In this document: one piece after another, positions 46,070 to 54,901 of the stretch
Numbering within the stretch: position 1 is the first letter of the stretch
Layout of the letters: each line of letters starts with the position of its first letter
Assembly (NCBI GenBank): GCA_020249925.1
Contig: JADCER010000007.1
Location: forward strand, 62,001 to 126,000
Source of the DNA: Roseomonas sp.
GTDB taxonomy: Bacteria; Pseudomonadota; Alphaproteobacteria; Acetobacterales; Acetobacteraceae
Direction of reading: 5' to 3'
Length of the DNA: 64,000 bases
Made by a program: the position numbers and the translations under genes
Notes under the pieces: model-generated
What the model saw: the letters and a program-made list of their open reading frames with translations, nothing else
Told to the model about the DNA's origin: nothing
Databases searched by the model: none

Positions 46070-48187
46070 ATGGGAATCCTGTCAGCCCGCCCCGAACCGA
46101 CCGATGCCGCCGAGGACCCCCTCGCGCGGCTATTGGCGCCGATTGAAAGCCTGCCCGGGCTGCGCAAGCCAGAATTGCTGGCGCGCGCGGCGGGCGGGGG
46201 GCGGGTGCTCGATCTGCTGCTGCATTTGCCGGAACGCGTGCAGCATCGCCCGGTGCTGCGCGGGCTGGCTGGGGCAGTAGAAGGGCAGGAAGTGACGCTG
46301 GAACTGCGCATCACCGGCGCCCCGGCACGCGGTGGGCGCGGGCCCTGGACGGTGCCGGCGATGTGTGGGGCTGATCCGGTGGCGCTGATTTCCTTCTCTC
46401 GCGCCACCTGGGCGGGCACGGCGCTGGGCCGCGCCTTCCCGCAAGGCGCTGAGCGGCGCGTGGCCGGGCGGCTCAAGGCCTATCAGCGCGCCTGGCAACT
46501 GGAATTGGATGCAGACCCGCTGGTGGAACCGCCGCTCCGCATTCCGCTGTGGCAGCCCATGTGGCCACTGACGGCGGGGCTTTCCTGGCGGAATATGGCG
46601 GATGCGCAGGATGGGGCGTTGAAATCCCTGCCCGATTTGCCGGAATGGGTGGATGGCCCGCTGCTGAAGCGCGAAGCTTGGCCTGGCTTTGCCGAGGCTT
46701 TGCGCGCGCTCCATGCGCCCCAGGCGCAGGCCGCCGAGGCGCCGCGCCGCCGGCTTGGCTATGATGAATTGCTGGCGGGGCAAATCGCCCTTGGCCTGGT
46801 GCGGCGGCGGTCACGCGAAAGGCCGGGCCGGGCGCTGATGGGCGATGAAAGCCTGCGCGGCCCTGCCCTGGCCGCCTTTGGCCATGCGCCGACCCCCGCA
46901 CAGCGCCAGGCAATGGCCGAGATAGATGCTGATCTGGCGGCACCACGGCGAATGCTTCGCCTGCTGCAAGGCGATGTCGGCGCGGGCAAGACGCTGGTGG
47001 CGCTGATGGCCATGCTGCGCGCGGTGGAAGCCGGCGCCCAGGCCGCGCTGATGGCGCCGACGGAATTGCTGGCCCGGCAGCATTTGCGCAGTTTTGAACG
47101 GCTTTGCGGCGCGGCAGGCGTGCCGGTGGCGCTGCTGGCCGGCAGCGTGAAGGGCAAGGAACGGCGGCGCGTATTGCAGGGGCTGGCGGATGGGACGCTG
47201 CCCATCGTGGTCGGCACCCATGCGCTGTTTCAGGAAGGCGTCGCCTTCAAGGATCTGGGCCTTGCCGTGGTGGATGAACAGCACCGCTTTGGCGTGGCGC
47301 AGCGCCTATTGCTGGCAGAAAAGGGCCAGGCCGCGGATATGCTGGTGATGACCGCAACCCCCATTCCGCGCACGCTGTTGCTGACGCAATGGGGCGAAAT
47401 GGCGGTCAGCCGCATGGAAGGCAAACCCGCCGGGCGCCAGCCCATCGCGACGCGCATCCTGAGCCAGGAACGCCTGCCCGATATTCTGGCCCGTCTGCAT
47501 GAGGCAGTGGCGCGCGGCGCCCGCGCCTATTGGGTGGTGCGCGCCATCACGGGCAGCGAAAAGGATGACAGCGTCGCGGCCGAGGACCGCTTTGCCGAGC
47601 TTTCCGCCCACTTCCCCGGCCGTGTTGGCCTTGCCCATGGCTTGCAGGATGTTGCGGTGCGCGAAACTGCCTTGGGAGATTTTGCCGCCGGGCGGACCAA
47701 TATCCTGGTCGCCACCACCGTCATTGAAGTGGGCGTTGATGTGCCGGAAGCGACCATCATGCTGATCGAACAGGCAGAACGCTTTGGCCTCGCCGCGCTG
47801 CACCAGCTTCGCGGCCGCGTCGGGCGGGGCAAGGAAGCATCTTCCTGCCTTTTGGTGCATTCGCCCGGGCTGAGTGATGGCGAGAGGCGGCGCTTGCTGG
47901 TGCTGCGCGACACCGAAGATGGTTTTGTGATCGCGGAGGAGGATTTGAAATCTCGCGGTGGCGGCGATGCCTTGGGCGCGCGGCAGGCCGGGCTGCCAGG
48001 GGCGCGGCTGTTTGATGCGCGGGAAGACCCGGATCAATTCGCGCGCTATGTCCAGATTGCGCACCGCGATGCGGAAGCGCTGCTGACGCGGGATGCCGCG
48101 CTGGCGTCGCCACGCGGACAGGCAGCGCGGCTTTTGCTCAGGCTTTTCGGCCATGATCTTTCCATGGCGCCCTTGGATGCCGGATAG
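46070..48187 (+). CDS. recG: ATP-dependent DNA helicase RecG
   Basis: Remodels stalled replication forks and Holliday junctions. The 705-residue product has an N-terminal wedge/OB domain (LLLHLPERVQHRPVL, then the strand-rich region to ~160), and helicase motifs GDVGAGKTLVALMAML, APTELLARQH, VVDEQHRFGVAQR, TATPIPRTLLLTQWG, TTVIEVGVDVPEA and QLRGRVGRGKEASS, followed by the C-terminal RecG motif KSRGGGDALGARQAG. Length is typical. It is divergent from sdhE-mfd, a pairing conserved across alphaproteobacteria. Confidence 0.97.
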   Translation: MGILSARPEPTDAAEDPLARLLAPIESLPGLRKPELLARAAGGGRVLDLLLHLPERVQHRPVLRGLAGAVEGQEVTLELRITGAPARGGRGPWTVPAMCGADPVALISFSRATWAGTALGRAFPQGAERRVAGRLKAYQRAWQLELDADPLVEPPLRIPLWQPMWPLTAGLSWRNMADAQDGALKSLPDLPEWVDGPLLKREAWPGFAEALRALHAPQAQAAEAPRRRLGYDELLAGQIALGLVRRRSRERPGRALMGDESLRGPALAAFGHAPTPAQRQAMAEIDADLAAPRRMLRLLQGDVGAGKTLVALMAMLRAVEAGAQAALMAPTELLARQHLRSFERLCGAAGVPVALLAGSVKGKERRRVLQGLADGTLPIVVGTHALFQEGVAFKDLGLAVVDEQHRFGVAQRLLLAEKGQAADMLVMTATPIPRTLLLTQWGEMAVSRMEGKPAGRQPIATRILSQERLPDILARLHEAVARGARAYWVVRAITGSEKDDSVAAEDRFAELSAHFPGRVGLAHGLQDVAVRETALGDFAAGRTNILVATTVIEVGVDVPEATIMLIEQAERFGLAALHQLRGRVGRGKEASSCLLVHSPGLSDGERRRLLVLRDTEDGFVIAEEDLKSRGGGDALGARQAGLPGARLFDAREDPDQFARYVQIAHRDAEALLTRDAALASPRGQAARLLLRLFGHDLSMAPLDAG

Positions 48188-48288
48188 GATGGGCTTTCGG
48201 GGGCTTGCAAGGCAGCGCGGGAAGGGTCAAATCGCCGCGCGCAAATGCACCAAATAATGGTTTGAGGCAGGATAAGGGGAGATAGGCT

Positions 48289-49017
48289 TTGGCCGCGCTG
48301 ATCGAAATCGAGCGCCTGACCAAGCGCTTTGGCGCCTTCACCGCTGTTGATGATGTGTCCTTCACGGTGGATCGTGGTGAGGTGGTGGGCTTCCTTGGCC
48401 CCAATGGCGCCGGCAAATCCACCACCATGAAAATGCTGGCGGGCTTCGTGACACCCTCTGCCGGGACAGCACGCATTTGCGGCCAGGATGTCATTGAAGC
48501 GCCCGTCGCGGCCAAGCGCGCCCTTGGCTATTTGCCCGAAGGTGCGCCGACCTATCCCGAAATGACCGTGACCGGCTTTCTGCACTTCATCGCGCGCATT
48601 CGCGGTTTTGGCGGTGCCGAGGCGCATGAGCGCATGGCCCGTGCCATGGCGATGACGCAATTGGAAGGTGTGCGGCTGCAACCGATTGAGACACTGTCCA
48701 AAGGCTTCAAGCGCCGTGTTGGCTTGGCGCAAGCGCTGCTGCATGACCCGCCCGTTCTGGTGCTGGATGAACCAACCGATGGGCTCGATCCGAACCAGAA
48801 GCATGAGGTGCGGGAATTGATCCGCCGCATGGCGCCCGAAAAGGCCATCGTGATTTCCACGCATATCCTGGAAGAAGTGGATGCGGTCTGCACCCGCGCC
48901 ATCATCATCGCGCGCGGCAAGGTGCTGGCCGATGCCACGCCGAAACAGCTTGAAGCGCCGGGCAAGACGCTGGAACAGGTCTTCCGCGATTTGACCCTGA
49001 AGCAGGAGGCCGCCTGA
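48289..49017 (+). CDS. ABC transporter ATPase (GldA/CcmA-like)
   Basis: A 242-residue ABC ATPase with Walker A GPNGAGKST, signature region LSKGFKRRVGLAQAL, Walker B VLVLDEPTDGLD and H-loop VISTHILEEVDAV. The closest familiar layout is the gliding-motility-type export system (GldA with permease GldF and GldG-like protein), which in non-gliding proteobacteria has no known cargo. The start codon is TTG, with AAGGGGAGA 7-15 bases upstream. It opens a tight operon of five genes with overlaps of 1 to 4 bases or short gaps. Confidence 0.92.
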   Translation: MAALIEIERLTKRFGAFTAVDDVSFTVDRGEVVGFLGPNGAGKSTTMKMLAGFVTPSAGTARICGQDVIEAPVAAKRALGYLPEGAPTYPEMTVTGFLHFIARIRGFGGAEAHERMARAMAMTQLEGVRLQPIETLSKGFKRRVGLAQALLHDPPVLVLDEPTDGLDPNQKHEVRELIRRMAPEKAIVISTHILEEVDAVCTRAIIIARGKVLADATPKQLEAPGKTLEQVFRDLTLKQEAA

Positions 49018-49748
49018 TGCGTGCTGCCCTGCTGGTCGCCCGCCGCGAATTGGCCGGCTATTTCGCGACCCCCGTCGCTTACGTCTTCATTGTGATTTTC
49101 CTGATGATGGCGGGTGCCATGACCTTCAGCCTGGGCGGTTTCTTCAATCGCGGTCAGGCTGATCTTGGCCCCTTCTTTGGCTTTGTCCCTTGGCTGTTCC
49201 TGTTTCTGGTGCCAGCACTGACGATGCGGCTTTGGGCAGAAGAACGCCGGCTTGGCACGATTGAATTGCTGCTGACCTTGCCCATGGCGCAATGGCAGGC
49301 GGTGCTTGGCAAATTCCTCGCGGCTTGGGCGTTTTGCGCCATTGCGCTGGCGCTGACCTTTCCGCTGGTGCTGACCGTGAATTACCTCGGCCGGCCTGAT
49401 AATGGCGTGATCGCAGCCGGTTATGGTGCGTGTTTGTTGATGGCGGGCGCGTACCTTGCCATCGGTTCCGCCATGTCAGCCATGACGAAGAACCAGGTGA
49501 TTGCCTTTGTGCTGGCCGTTGCCGTGTGTTTCCTGTTTGCGGTGGCCGGCAGCGCGCTGGTGACGGATTTCCTGAGCCAGCGAATGCCGGTGCTGGCTGA
49601 GGTGGCGCGCGCGCTTTCGCTCACGGAACGCTTCAATGGCCTCACGCGCGGCGTGATTGCGTTGAGGGATGCGGTGTTTTTCGCCTCCTTCATCGGTTTC
49701 TGGCTTTTTGTGAATGCGGTGGTGCTTGACCACCGGAAGGCTGACTAG
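49017..49748 (+). CDS. ABC transporter permease (GldF/ABC-2 type)
   Basis: A 243-residue integral membrane protein with six predicted transmembrane segments of the ABC-2 permease type, including FLFLVPALTMRLWAEERRLG, a motif (RxxGTIELLLTLP) characteristic of this family's coupling region. It pairs with the ATPase upstream, overlapping it by one base (TGATG). A second half-transporter is not seen, so it probably works as a homodimer. Confidence 0.9.
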   Translation: MRAALLVARRELAGYFATPVAYVFIVIFLMMAGAMTFSLGGFFNRGQADLGPFFGFVPWLFLFLVPALTMRLWAEERRLGTIELLLTLPMAQWQAVLGKFLAAWAFCAIALALTFPLVLTVNYLGRPDNGVIAAGYGACLLMAGAYLAIGSAMSAMTKNQVIAFVLAVAVCFLFAVAGSALVTDFLSQRMPVLAEVARALSLTERFNGLTRGVIALRDAVFFASFIGFWLFVNAVVLDHRKAD

Positions 49749-49751
49749 ATC

Positions 49752-51692
49752 ATGGCTGATCAAATGAAGGCAAAGCCCGGTACGCGGCGCATCTGGTCCT
49801 CCGCACTTGGGATTGTGGCGGCGCTGGCGCTCGCCATTGGGGTCAATCTGTTGGTGGAGCGTTTCGCGCCGCGCGCGCGGCTCGATCTCACGGCGCAGAA
49901 ACTTTACACGCTGTCGGATGGCACGCGCAGCGTGCTGTCCGGTCTGCAAGACCCGGTGACGCTACGGCTATTCTATTCGCGCAAGCTCGGCACCGCCATT
50001 CCCGCCTATGGCGCCTATGCGGAACGCGTGCGCGCAATGCTGGATGAATATGTCGCGGTTGCCGGCGGCAAGCTGCGCCTTGAAGTGCTGGACCCCGAAC
50101 CCTTCAGCGAAACCGAGGACCGCGCGCTGGCTTTCGGGCTGCAAGGCGTGCCGGTGGATCAATCCGGTGAGCAGGTTTATTTCGGTCTGGTCGGCACCAA
50201 TCTTCTCGACGACGAACGCAACATTCCCTTCTTCCAGCCGGATCGTGAGCGCTTCCTGGAATTTGATCTGACGCGGCTGGTCTATGAATTGTCCAACCCG
50301 CGTCGCCCGGTGATTGGTGTCATGTCGCCCCTGCCGCTGAATGGCGACCCGCGCGCGATGATGATGCGCCAGGCTGCCATGGGTCAGCCCTTCGCGGTGA
50401 TGAATAGCCTCAGGCAATTCTTCACTTTGCGCGATGTGCCCATGGATGCGCAGGTGATTGAAAATGACATTCAGGTGATGATCCTGGCCCATCCGCAGCG
50501 CCTTTCCGATGCGACGCAATATGCCGTGGATCAATTCGTGCTGCGTGGCGGCAAGCTGATTTTGCTGATTGACCCGCATTCCGAGGGTCAGGCATCGCGC
50601 CCCGGCCCGGGCGGGCGGCCGCCGGCCATAACATCATCCAATCTTGAACGCCTGACCAATGCCTGGGGCATTGAAGCGCCCGCCGATAAGGTTGTGCTTG
50701 ATCTCCGCGGTGCATGGCGCGTGCGTGCCAATCCGCAGGACCGCGTGCAGGCGGTGGATTACGTGGCCTGGTTCAATGCGCAGGGCGATTCGATTGCGCA
50801 GGGGGAAGTTGCGACCGCGCAGCTTAATCAGGTGACTTTTGCCTCGGCCGGTTTGCTGCGGCGGAAGGATGGTGCGCGGGTGGAATTCACGCCGCTCATC
50901 ACCTCAAGCCCGCGCAGCATGGAAGCGGATGCGGCGAAGGTCCGCGAAAATCCGAACCCGACGCAATTGCTGGCGGATTTCCGCCCTGATGGGCAGACCC
51001 GCGTACTGGCAGCGCGGCTGCGCGGCGAAGTCGGCACGGCATTCCCTGATGGGCCGCCGCCACCCCCGCAAGGCGCGGAACGCCCGGCGGAGTTCCCGGC
51101 GCATCGCGCGCGGAGTGAAGGTGCGGCCAATATCATCGTGATCCATGATGCGGATGTGCTGGAAGATCGCTTCTGGGTGCGCGTGCAGGATTTCTTTGGC
51201 CAACAGGTGGCGACACCTTTCAGCGATAATGGCGCGCTGATTGCCAATCTGGTGGATACCATGGCGGGTGGCGATGCGCTGATTTCACTGCGCTCGCGCG
51301 GTGAATCGCTGCGTCCCTTTGAAGTGGTGGATGATATTCGCCGTGATGCGGAAGCACGTTTCCGCCAGACGGAACGGGAACTCACGCAGCGCCTGGAAGC
51401 GACCGAACGCCGCTTGCGCGAATTGCGCCAGGGCCCGCAGGGTGGTGAACGCGGCCAGACCAATGCCGTGATCAGCGCCGAACAGCGCGCGGAAATTGAT
51501 GCGGCGCGTGAGGAAATTCTCCGTACTCGCCAGCAATTGCGCGCGGTGCAGTTGGAATTGCGGCGCGATATTGAAGGCTTGGAAACGCGGCTGCGTATCC
51601 TGAATATCGCTGCTGTGCCGGTGCTGCTGACGGTACTTGCGCTGGTGATGGGTGTTGCGCGCGCGCGCCGGCGCGCCGCGGCACGGCATTGA
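49752..51692 (+). CDS. GldG-like ABC transporter auxiliary protein
   Basis: A 646-residue protein of the GldG/ABC_transp_aux family. It has one N-terminal membrane segment (residues ~17-37), a large extracytoplasmic domain with the typical LDLTAQKLYTLSDGTRSVL opening and a FVLRGGKLILLIDPHSEGQ segment, then a coiled coil rich in Arg/Glu (about 535-610) and a second membrane helix at the C-terminus. Its function is unknown; it is consistently encoded with the GldA/GldF-type ATPase and permease. It sits 3 bases after the permease gene. Confidence 0.88.
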   Translation: MADQMKAKPGTRRIWSSALGIVAALALAIGVNLLVERFAPRARLDLTAQKLYTLSDGTRSVLSGLQDPVTLRLFYSRKLGTAIPAYGAYAERVRAMLDEYVAVAGGKLRLEVLDPEPFSETEDRALAFGLQGVPVDQSGEQVYFGLVGTNLLDDERNIPFFQPDRERFLEFDLTRLVYELSNPRRPVIGVMSPLPLNGDPRAMMMRQAAMGQPFAVMNSLRQFFTLRDVPMDAQVIENDIQVMILAHPQRLSDATQYAVDQFVLRGGKLILLIDPHSEGQASRPGPGGRPPAITSSNLERLTNAWGIEAPADKVVLDLRGAWRVRANPQDRVQAVDYVAWFNAQGDSIAQGEVATAQLNQVTFASAGLLRRKDGARVEFTPLITSSPRSMEADAAKVRENPNPTQLLADFRPDGQTRVLAARLRGEVGTAFPDGPPPPPQGAERPAEFPAHRARSEGAANIIVIHDADVLEDRFWVRVQDFFGQQVATPFSDNGALIANLVDTMAGGDALISLRSRGESLRPFEVVDDIRRDAEARFRQTERELTQRLEATERRLRELRQGPQGGERGQTNAVISAEQRAEIDAAREEILRTRQQLRAVQLELRRDIEGLETRLRILNIAAVPVLLTVLALVMGVARARRRAAARH

Positions 51693-51708
51693 TGCGGGGG
51701 GCAGGAAG

Positions 51709-52749
51709 ATGCAACGACGTTCCCTGATTTTGCTTGGTAGCGCTGCGGTGATTGCCATGGCCGGTGCCTTGCTGATCAAGCCACCGCCGCCGCCAGCGCC
51801 GCCGGCGGGCACTGGCGGTCTGGCCTTTCCGGGGCTGGCGCAGCGCCTGCCCAATGCCGCGCGGATCGAAGTGCGCCGGCATGATGGCGCTTTGGAGATC
51901 ATCCGGCGCGGCGATGTCTGGGTGCTGCCGAGCAAGGGCGATTATCCCATCCGGCAGGAAAAGCTGCGTGAATTGCTGACGGGGCTCACGGAATTGCGGC
52001 TGATGGAACCGCGCACCGGCAATCCTGAGATGTTTGATCGGCTCGGTTTGGAAGACCCGCTGCGCGCGGGGGCCACCTCCACGCTGCTGCGCGTTCTGGA
52101 TGCGCAGGGTAATGCGCTGGTGGAATTGGTGATTGGCCGGCGGCGCATGCGTACCCAGGGCAATGTGCCGGAAAGCGCCTATGTGCGCCGGCCCAATGAA
52201 AACCAGGCTTGGCTTGCGGAAGGGCGCATTCCGGTGGATGCCGACCCGCAGCTTTGGCTTGATCGTGACATCGCCAATTTGCCGCGTGAACGCGTGCAGC
52301 GCGTGGTTGTTGCGCGGGCGGGCGAAGAGGCACTTGTGCTGACCCATAGCGGACAGGCCGATGGCAAGCTTGCCATCACCACACCCGCCGAGGCACCGCC
52401 CGCTGATGATGTCAGCCTGGACGAAGTCGCGCGGAGCTTCGAATTCCTGACCTTCCTGGATGTGCGGCGCGAGGCCGATGCGCTGGGCGAAGCTTTGGGT
52501 GAGACGCGCTTTGAATTGACCGATCGGCTGGCCATCATCGCCCGTCCGCGCAAGCAGGGCGAGGAAATCTGGGTAAGCCTGGCCGCCGAGGGTGATGATG
52601 AAGCCGCGCGCTTGAATGCGCGCTGGCGCGGCTGGGTCTATCAAATCGGGCAATGGAAAGAAAAAGCCATGATCCCCCGGCTAGAGGATCTGCGCCGCCA
52701 GGAGGAGGCGCCCGCCCCCGCGACTGAACCGCCGATTGTGCCACGGTGA
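51709..52749 (+). CDS. DUF4340 domain protein, membrane-anchored
   Basis: A 346-residue protein with an N-terminal hydrophobic anchor (LILLGSAAVIAMAGALLI, residues 5-22), a proline-rich linker and a DUF4340 extracytoplasmic region (repeated strands such as RIEVRRHDGALEIIRRGDVW). DUF4340 proteins are nearly always last in GldA-F-G-type operons, as here. The ATG at 51709 has GGCAGGAAG directly upstream. Its stop overlaps the NUDIX gene by 3 bases within a GTGA. The role is unknown. Confidence 0.88.
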   Translation: MQRRSLILLGSAAVIAMAGALLIKPPPPPAPPAGTGGLAFPGLAQRLPNAARIEVRRHDGALEIIRRGDVWVLPSKGDYPIRQEKLRELLTGLTELRLMEPRTGNPEMFDRLGLEDPLRAGATSTLLRVLDAQGNALVELVIGRRRMRTQGNVPESAYVRRPNENQAWLAEGRIPVDADPQLWLDRDIANLPRERVQRVVVARAGEEALVLTHSGQADGKLAITTPAEAPPADDVSLDEVARSFEFLTFLDVRREADALGEALGETRFELTDRLAIIARPRKQGEEIWVSLAAEGDDEAARLNARWRGWVYQIGQWKEKAMIPRLEDLRRQEEAPAPATEPPIVPR

Positions 52750-53189
52750 GCAACGCGCCGCGCGAATATCCTGACCGCCCCTGGGTCGGCATTGGCTGCA
52801 TCGTGTTTCGTGAAGAAGCGGTGCTGCTGGTGCGTCGCGGCAAGCCGCCGCGCATCGGCCAATGGTCCTTGCCTGGTGGCGCGCAGCATGTCGGCGAAAG
52901 GGCGGAAGAAGCCGCGCGGCGCGAATTGCGCGAAGAAGCCAGCATTGAAGTGGGCCAGATGGCGCTGGCCTATGTGTTTGACGCCATCAACCATGATGAG
53001 GATGGCCGCGCGCGCTACCATTACACCATCATTGATTTTGCCGCGTATTGGCTGGAAGGCGAAGCCCGCGCCGGCGATGATGTGAGCGAGGTCGCCTGGG
53101 CGCTGCCGCATGACCTGCATGCCTATGACCTGACCGAAGCCGCGCATGAGGCGATTGCCGCGGCGCGGATTGCGCTTGGCCTGAGCTAA
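52746..53189 (+). CDS. NUDIX hydrolase
   Basis: A 147-residue NUDIX pyrophosphohydrolase. The NUDIX box runs from G45 to I67 (GAQHVGERAEEAARRELREE at 45-64), with the consensus Glu residues E60, E63 and E64 that bind Mg; the Gly that normally follows EEx is replaced by Ser (S66). The fold fits the ADP-ribose/CTP-pyrophosphatase-like group, so it may clean up nucleoside diphosphate derivatives. It is translationally coupled to the DUF4340 gene (GTGA overlap), though a functional link is not obvious. Confidence 0.9.
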   Translation: MSNAPREYPDRPWVGIGCIVFREEAVLLVRRGKPPRIGQWSLPGGAQHVGERAEEAARRELREEASIEVGQMALAYVFDAINHDEDGRARYHYTIIDFAAYWLEGEARAGDDVSEVAWALPHDLHAYDLTEAAHEAIAAARIALGLS

Positions 53190-53193
53190 ACCT

Positions 53194-54624
53194 TCAACGC
53201 CGCCGCCAGCTTTCCTGCTTGCGATAGAGCGTGGATGGGCTGATGCCCAAAAACGCTGCCGCCTTGGCGATATTGCCGCCGCAAAGTCTGACCGCTTCTT
53301 CAATCGCTTCGCGTTCTGTCTCGGCGAGCGGCCGAATGCGCTTGGTGGATTCCACCGCGCGCGATTCCACCGGCGCGGGCGGAGGCGCGGGCTTGATGAT
53401 TTCAGGTTCTGGCGCCGGTGCAGGCACGGGCTTGGCGCCGCCTTCGCGCACCGTGGCGGGCAGCATGGCAGCGCTCACCACTTCGCCATCATGCAGCACC
53501 ACGGCGGTACGAATGGCGTTTTCCAATTCGCGCACATTGCCAGGCCAGGTGTGGCGCATCAGCATTGCGCGTGCTTCGGCATCAAAACGCTGGAAGCGCT
53601 TGCCTTCTTCGGCCGCGCTTTTCACCAGGAAGGCTTCGGCCAAAGCCAGCACATCATCACCACGGTCACGCAGCGGTGGCAGCGGCACGGGGATCACATG
53701 CAGGCGGTAGTATAAATCCTCCCGGAAGCGGCCGGCGCGTACTTCTTCCAAAGGGTCGCGATTGGTCGCGCAGACAAAGCGCACATCGGTTTGCAGCGTC
53801 TTGCCACTGCCGACCGGCTGGAAGGTGCCGGTTTGAATGAAGCGGAGCAGCTTGCCCTGCAACGCCAAATCCATTTCGCAAATCTCATCCAGGAACAATG
53901 TGCCGCCATCCGCGGCCCGCGCTGCGCCGATACGGTCCGCCACCGCGCCGGTAAAGGCACCGCGCACATGGCCGAAGATTTCGCTTTCAATCAAATCCTT
54001 TGGAATCGCCGCGCAATTGATGGCAATGAAAGGCCCGGCCTTGCGTGGTGAGATGCTGTGCACCGCCTCGGCGGCCAATTCCTTGCCGGTGCCGCTTTCG
54101 CCGGTGACGAAAACGGTTGCACGCGACGCAGCAGCATTTTCCAGAATGCGATAAACCGCCTGCATGGCGGGCGCGGCGCCGATGAAGCCGGCAAAACCCT
54201 GGCGCGGCGCCACAGCAGCCAATTCTGCTACCTGCCGGCGTAAGGCCGCGCGTTCCATCACATTGGCAACCGTGACCGTCAGGCGTTCTGGTGCGAAGGG
54301 TTTGACCAGAAAGTCAGACGCGCCGGCCTGCATCGCCTCCACCGCCAGCGCCACTGATCCATGCGCAGTCATCACCACTACAGGCAGGTCAGGATCGCGG
54401 CCGCGCAATTCGCGCAGCACCGACAGCCCATCGCCATCCGGCAGGCGCAAATCCAAAAGCACGCCATCGGGCATGGCCTGATTGGCGAATTTCAGCGCAT
54501 CCGCAATGCAATGCGCATGGCGTATTTGGTATGGCCCCGCGCGCAGATATTCCTGATAGACGGTGGCGAGTGAGGGTGAATCCTCTACCAGCAAAAGCTG
54601 GTGATACGCCGCGGCGTCAGCCAC
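53194..54624 (-). CDS. Sigma-54-dependent response regulator (NtrC family), orphan
   Basis: A 476-residue activator for sigma-54 promoters. Receiver domain with phosphoacceptor D58 (VLLDLRLPDG) and K108 (FLVKPFAP); AAA+ domain with Walker A GESGTGKE at 175-182, the sigma-54 contact loop GAFTGA at 222-227 and Walker B GGTLFLDEI; C-terminal Fis-type helix-turn-helix with NIAKAAAFLGISPSTLYRK. A Pro/Ala-rich linker lies before the DNA-binding domain. GTG at 54624 is preferred over an upstream TTG. No histidine kinase gene is adjacent on this side, so the partner is unknown; rpoN is in this window. Confidence 0.93.
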   Translation of the reverse strand: MADAAAYHQLLLVEDSPSLATVYQEYLRAGPYQIRHAHCIADALKFANQAMPDGVLLDLRLPDGDGLSVLRELRGRDPDLPVVVMTAHGSVALAVEAMQAGASDFLVKPFAPERLTVTVANVMERAALRRQVAELAAVAPRQGFAGFIGAAPAMQAVYRILENAAASRATVFVTGESGTGKELAAEAVHSISPRKAGPFIAINCAAIPKDLIESEIFGHVRGAFTGAVADRIGAARAADGGTLFLDEICEMDLALQGKLLRFIQTGTFQPVGSGKTLQTDVRFVCATNRDPLEEVRAGRFREDLYYRLHVIPVPLPPLRDRGDDVLALAEAFLVKSAAEEGKRFQRFDAEARAMLMRHTWPGNVRELENAIRTAVVLHDGEVVSAAMLPATVREGGAKPVPAPAPEPEIIKPAPPPAPVESRAVESTKRIRPLAETEREAIEEAVRLCGGNIAKAAAFLGISPSTLYRKQESWRRR

Positions 54625-54901
54625 GCGCGCGCATCCAGCCAAAAAGGGTCAGGGCAGCACCCAGCACCAGGGGCACGCCCCAGGCAGGCGCCTCCAATAC
54701 CGGCAGCAGCACGTGATCCCACAACATGGGCAGAAGATAGCGCTGAACGCCGGCCTGCACCAAACTCAGCAATCCGGAATCAAGGCGAAACAGCAGCGCC
54801 CCCAGCGGATCACTGCCGAACACCAAGTAAAGCCCTGCGGCCAGCGCCAGCAGGGCAAGGCCAATCAGGCGCATGCCAGCATCACGCCCAAAGCCTTTCA
54901 T
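54617..54901 (-). CDS. Small membrane protein of unknown function downstream of msrP
   Basis: A 94-residue protein with two hydrophobic stretches (LIGLALLALAAGLYLVF at residues 11-27 and WGVPLVLGAALTLFGWM near the end). I do not recognise the family. It starts inside the end of msrP (20-base overlap) and ends inside the start of the sigma-54 regulator gene, so it is in the same transcript as msrP. It is far too short to be the heme-binding MsrQ subunit, which has about 200 residues and conserved His ligands. Confidence 0.65.
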   Translation of the reverse strand: MKGFGRDAGMRLIGLALLALAAGLYLVFGSDPLGALLFRLDSGLLSLVQAGVQRYLLPMLWDHVLLPVLEAPAWGVPLVLGAALTLFGWMRARG

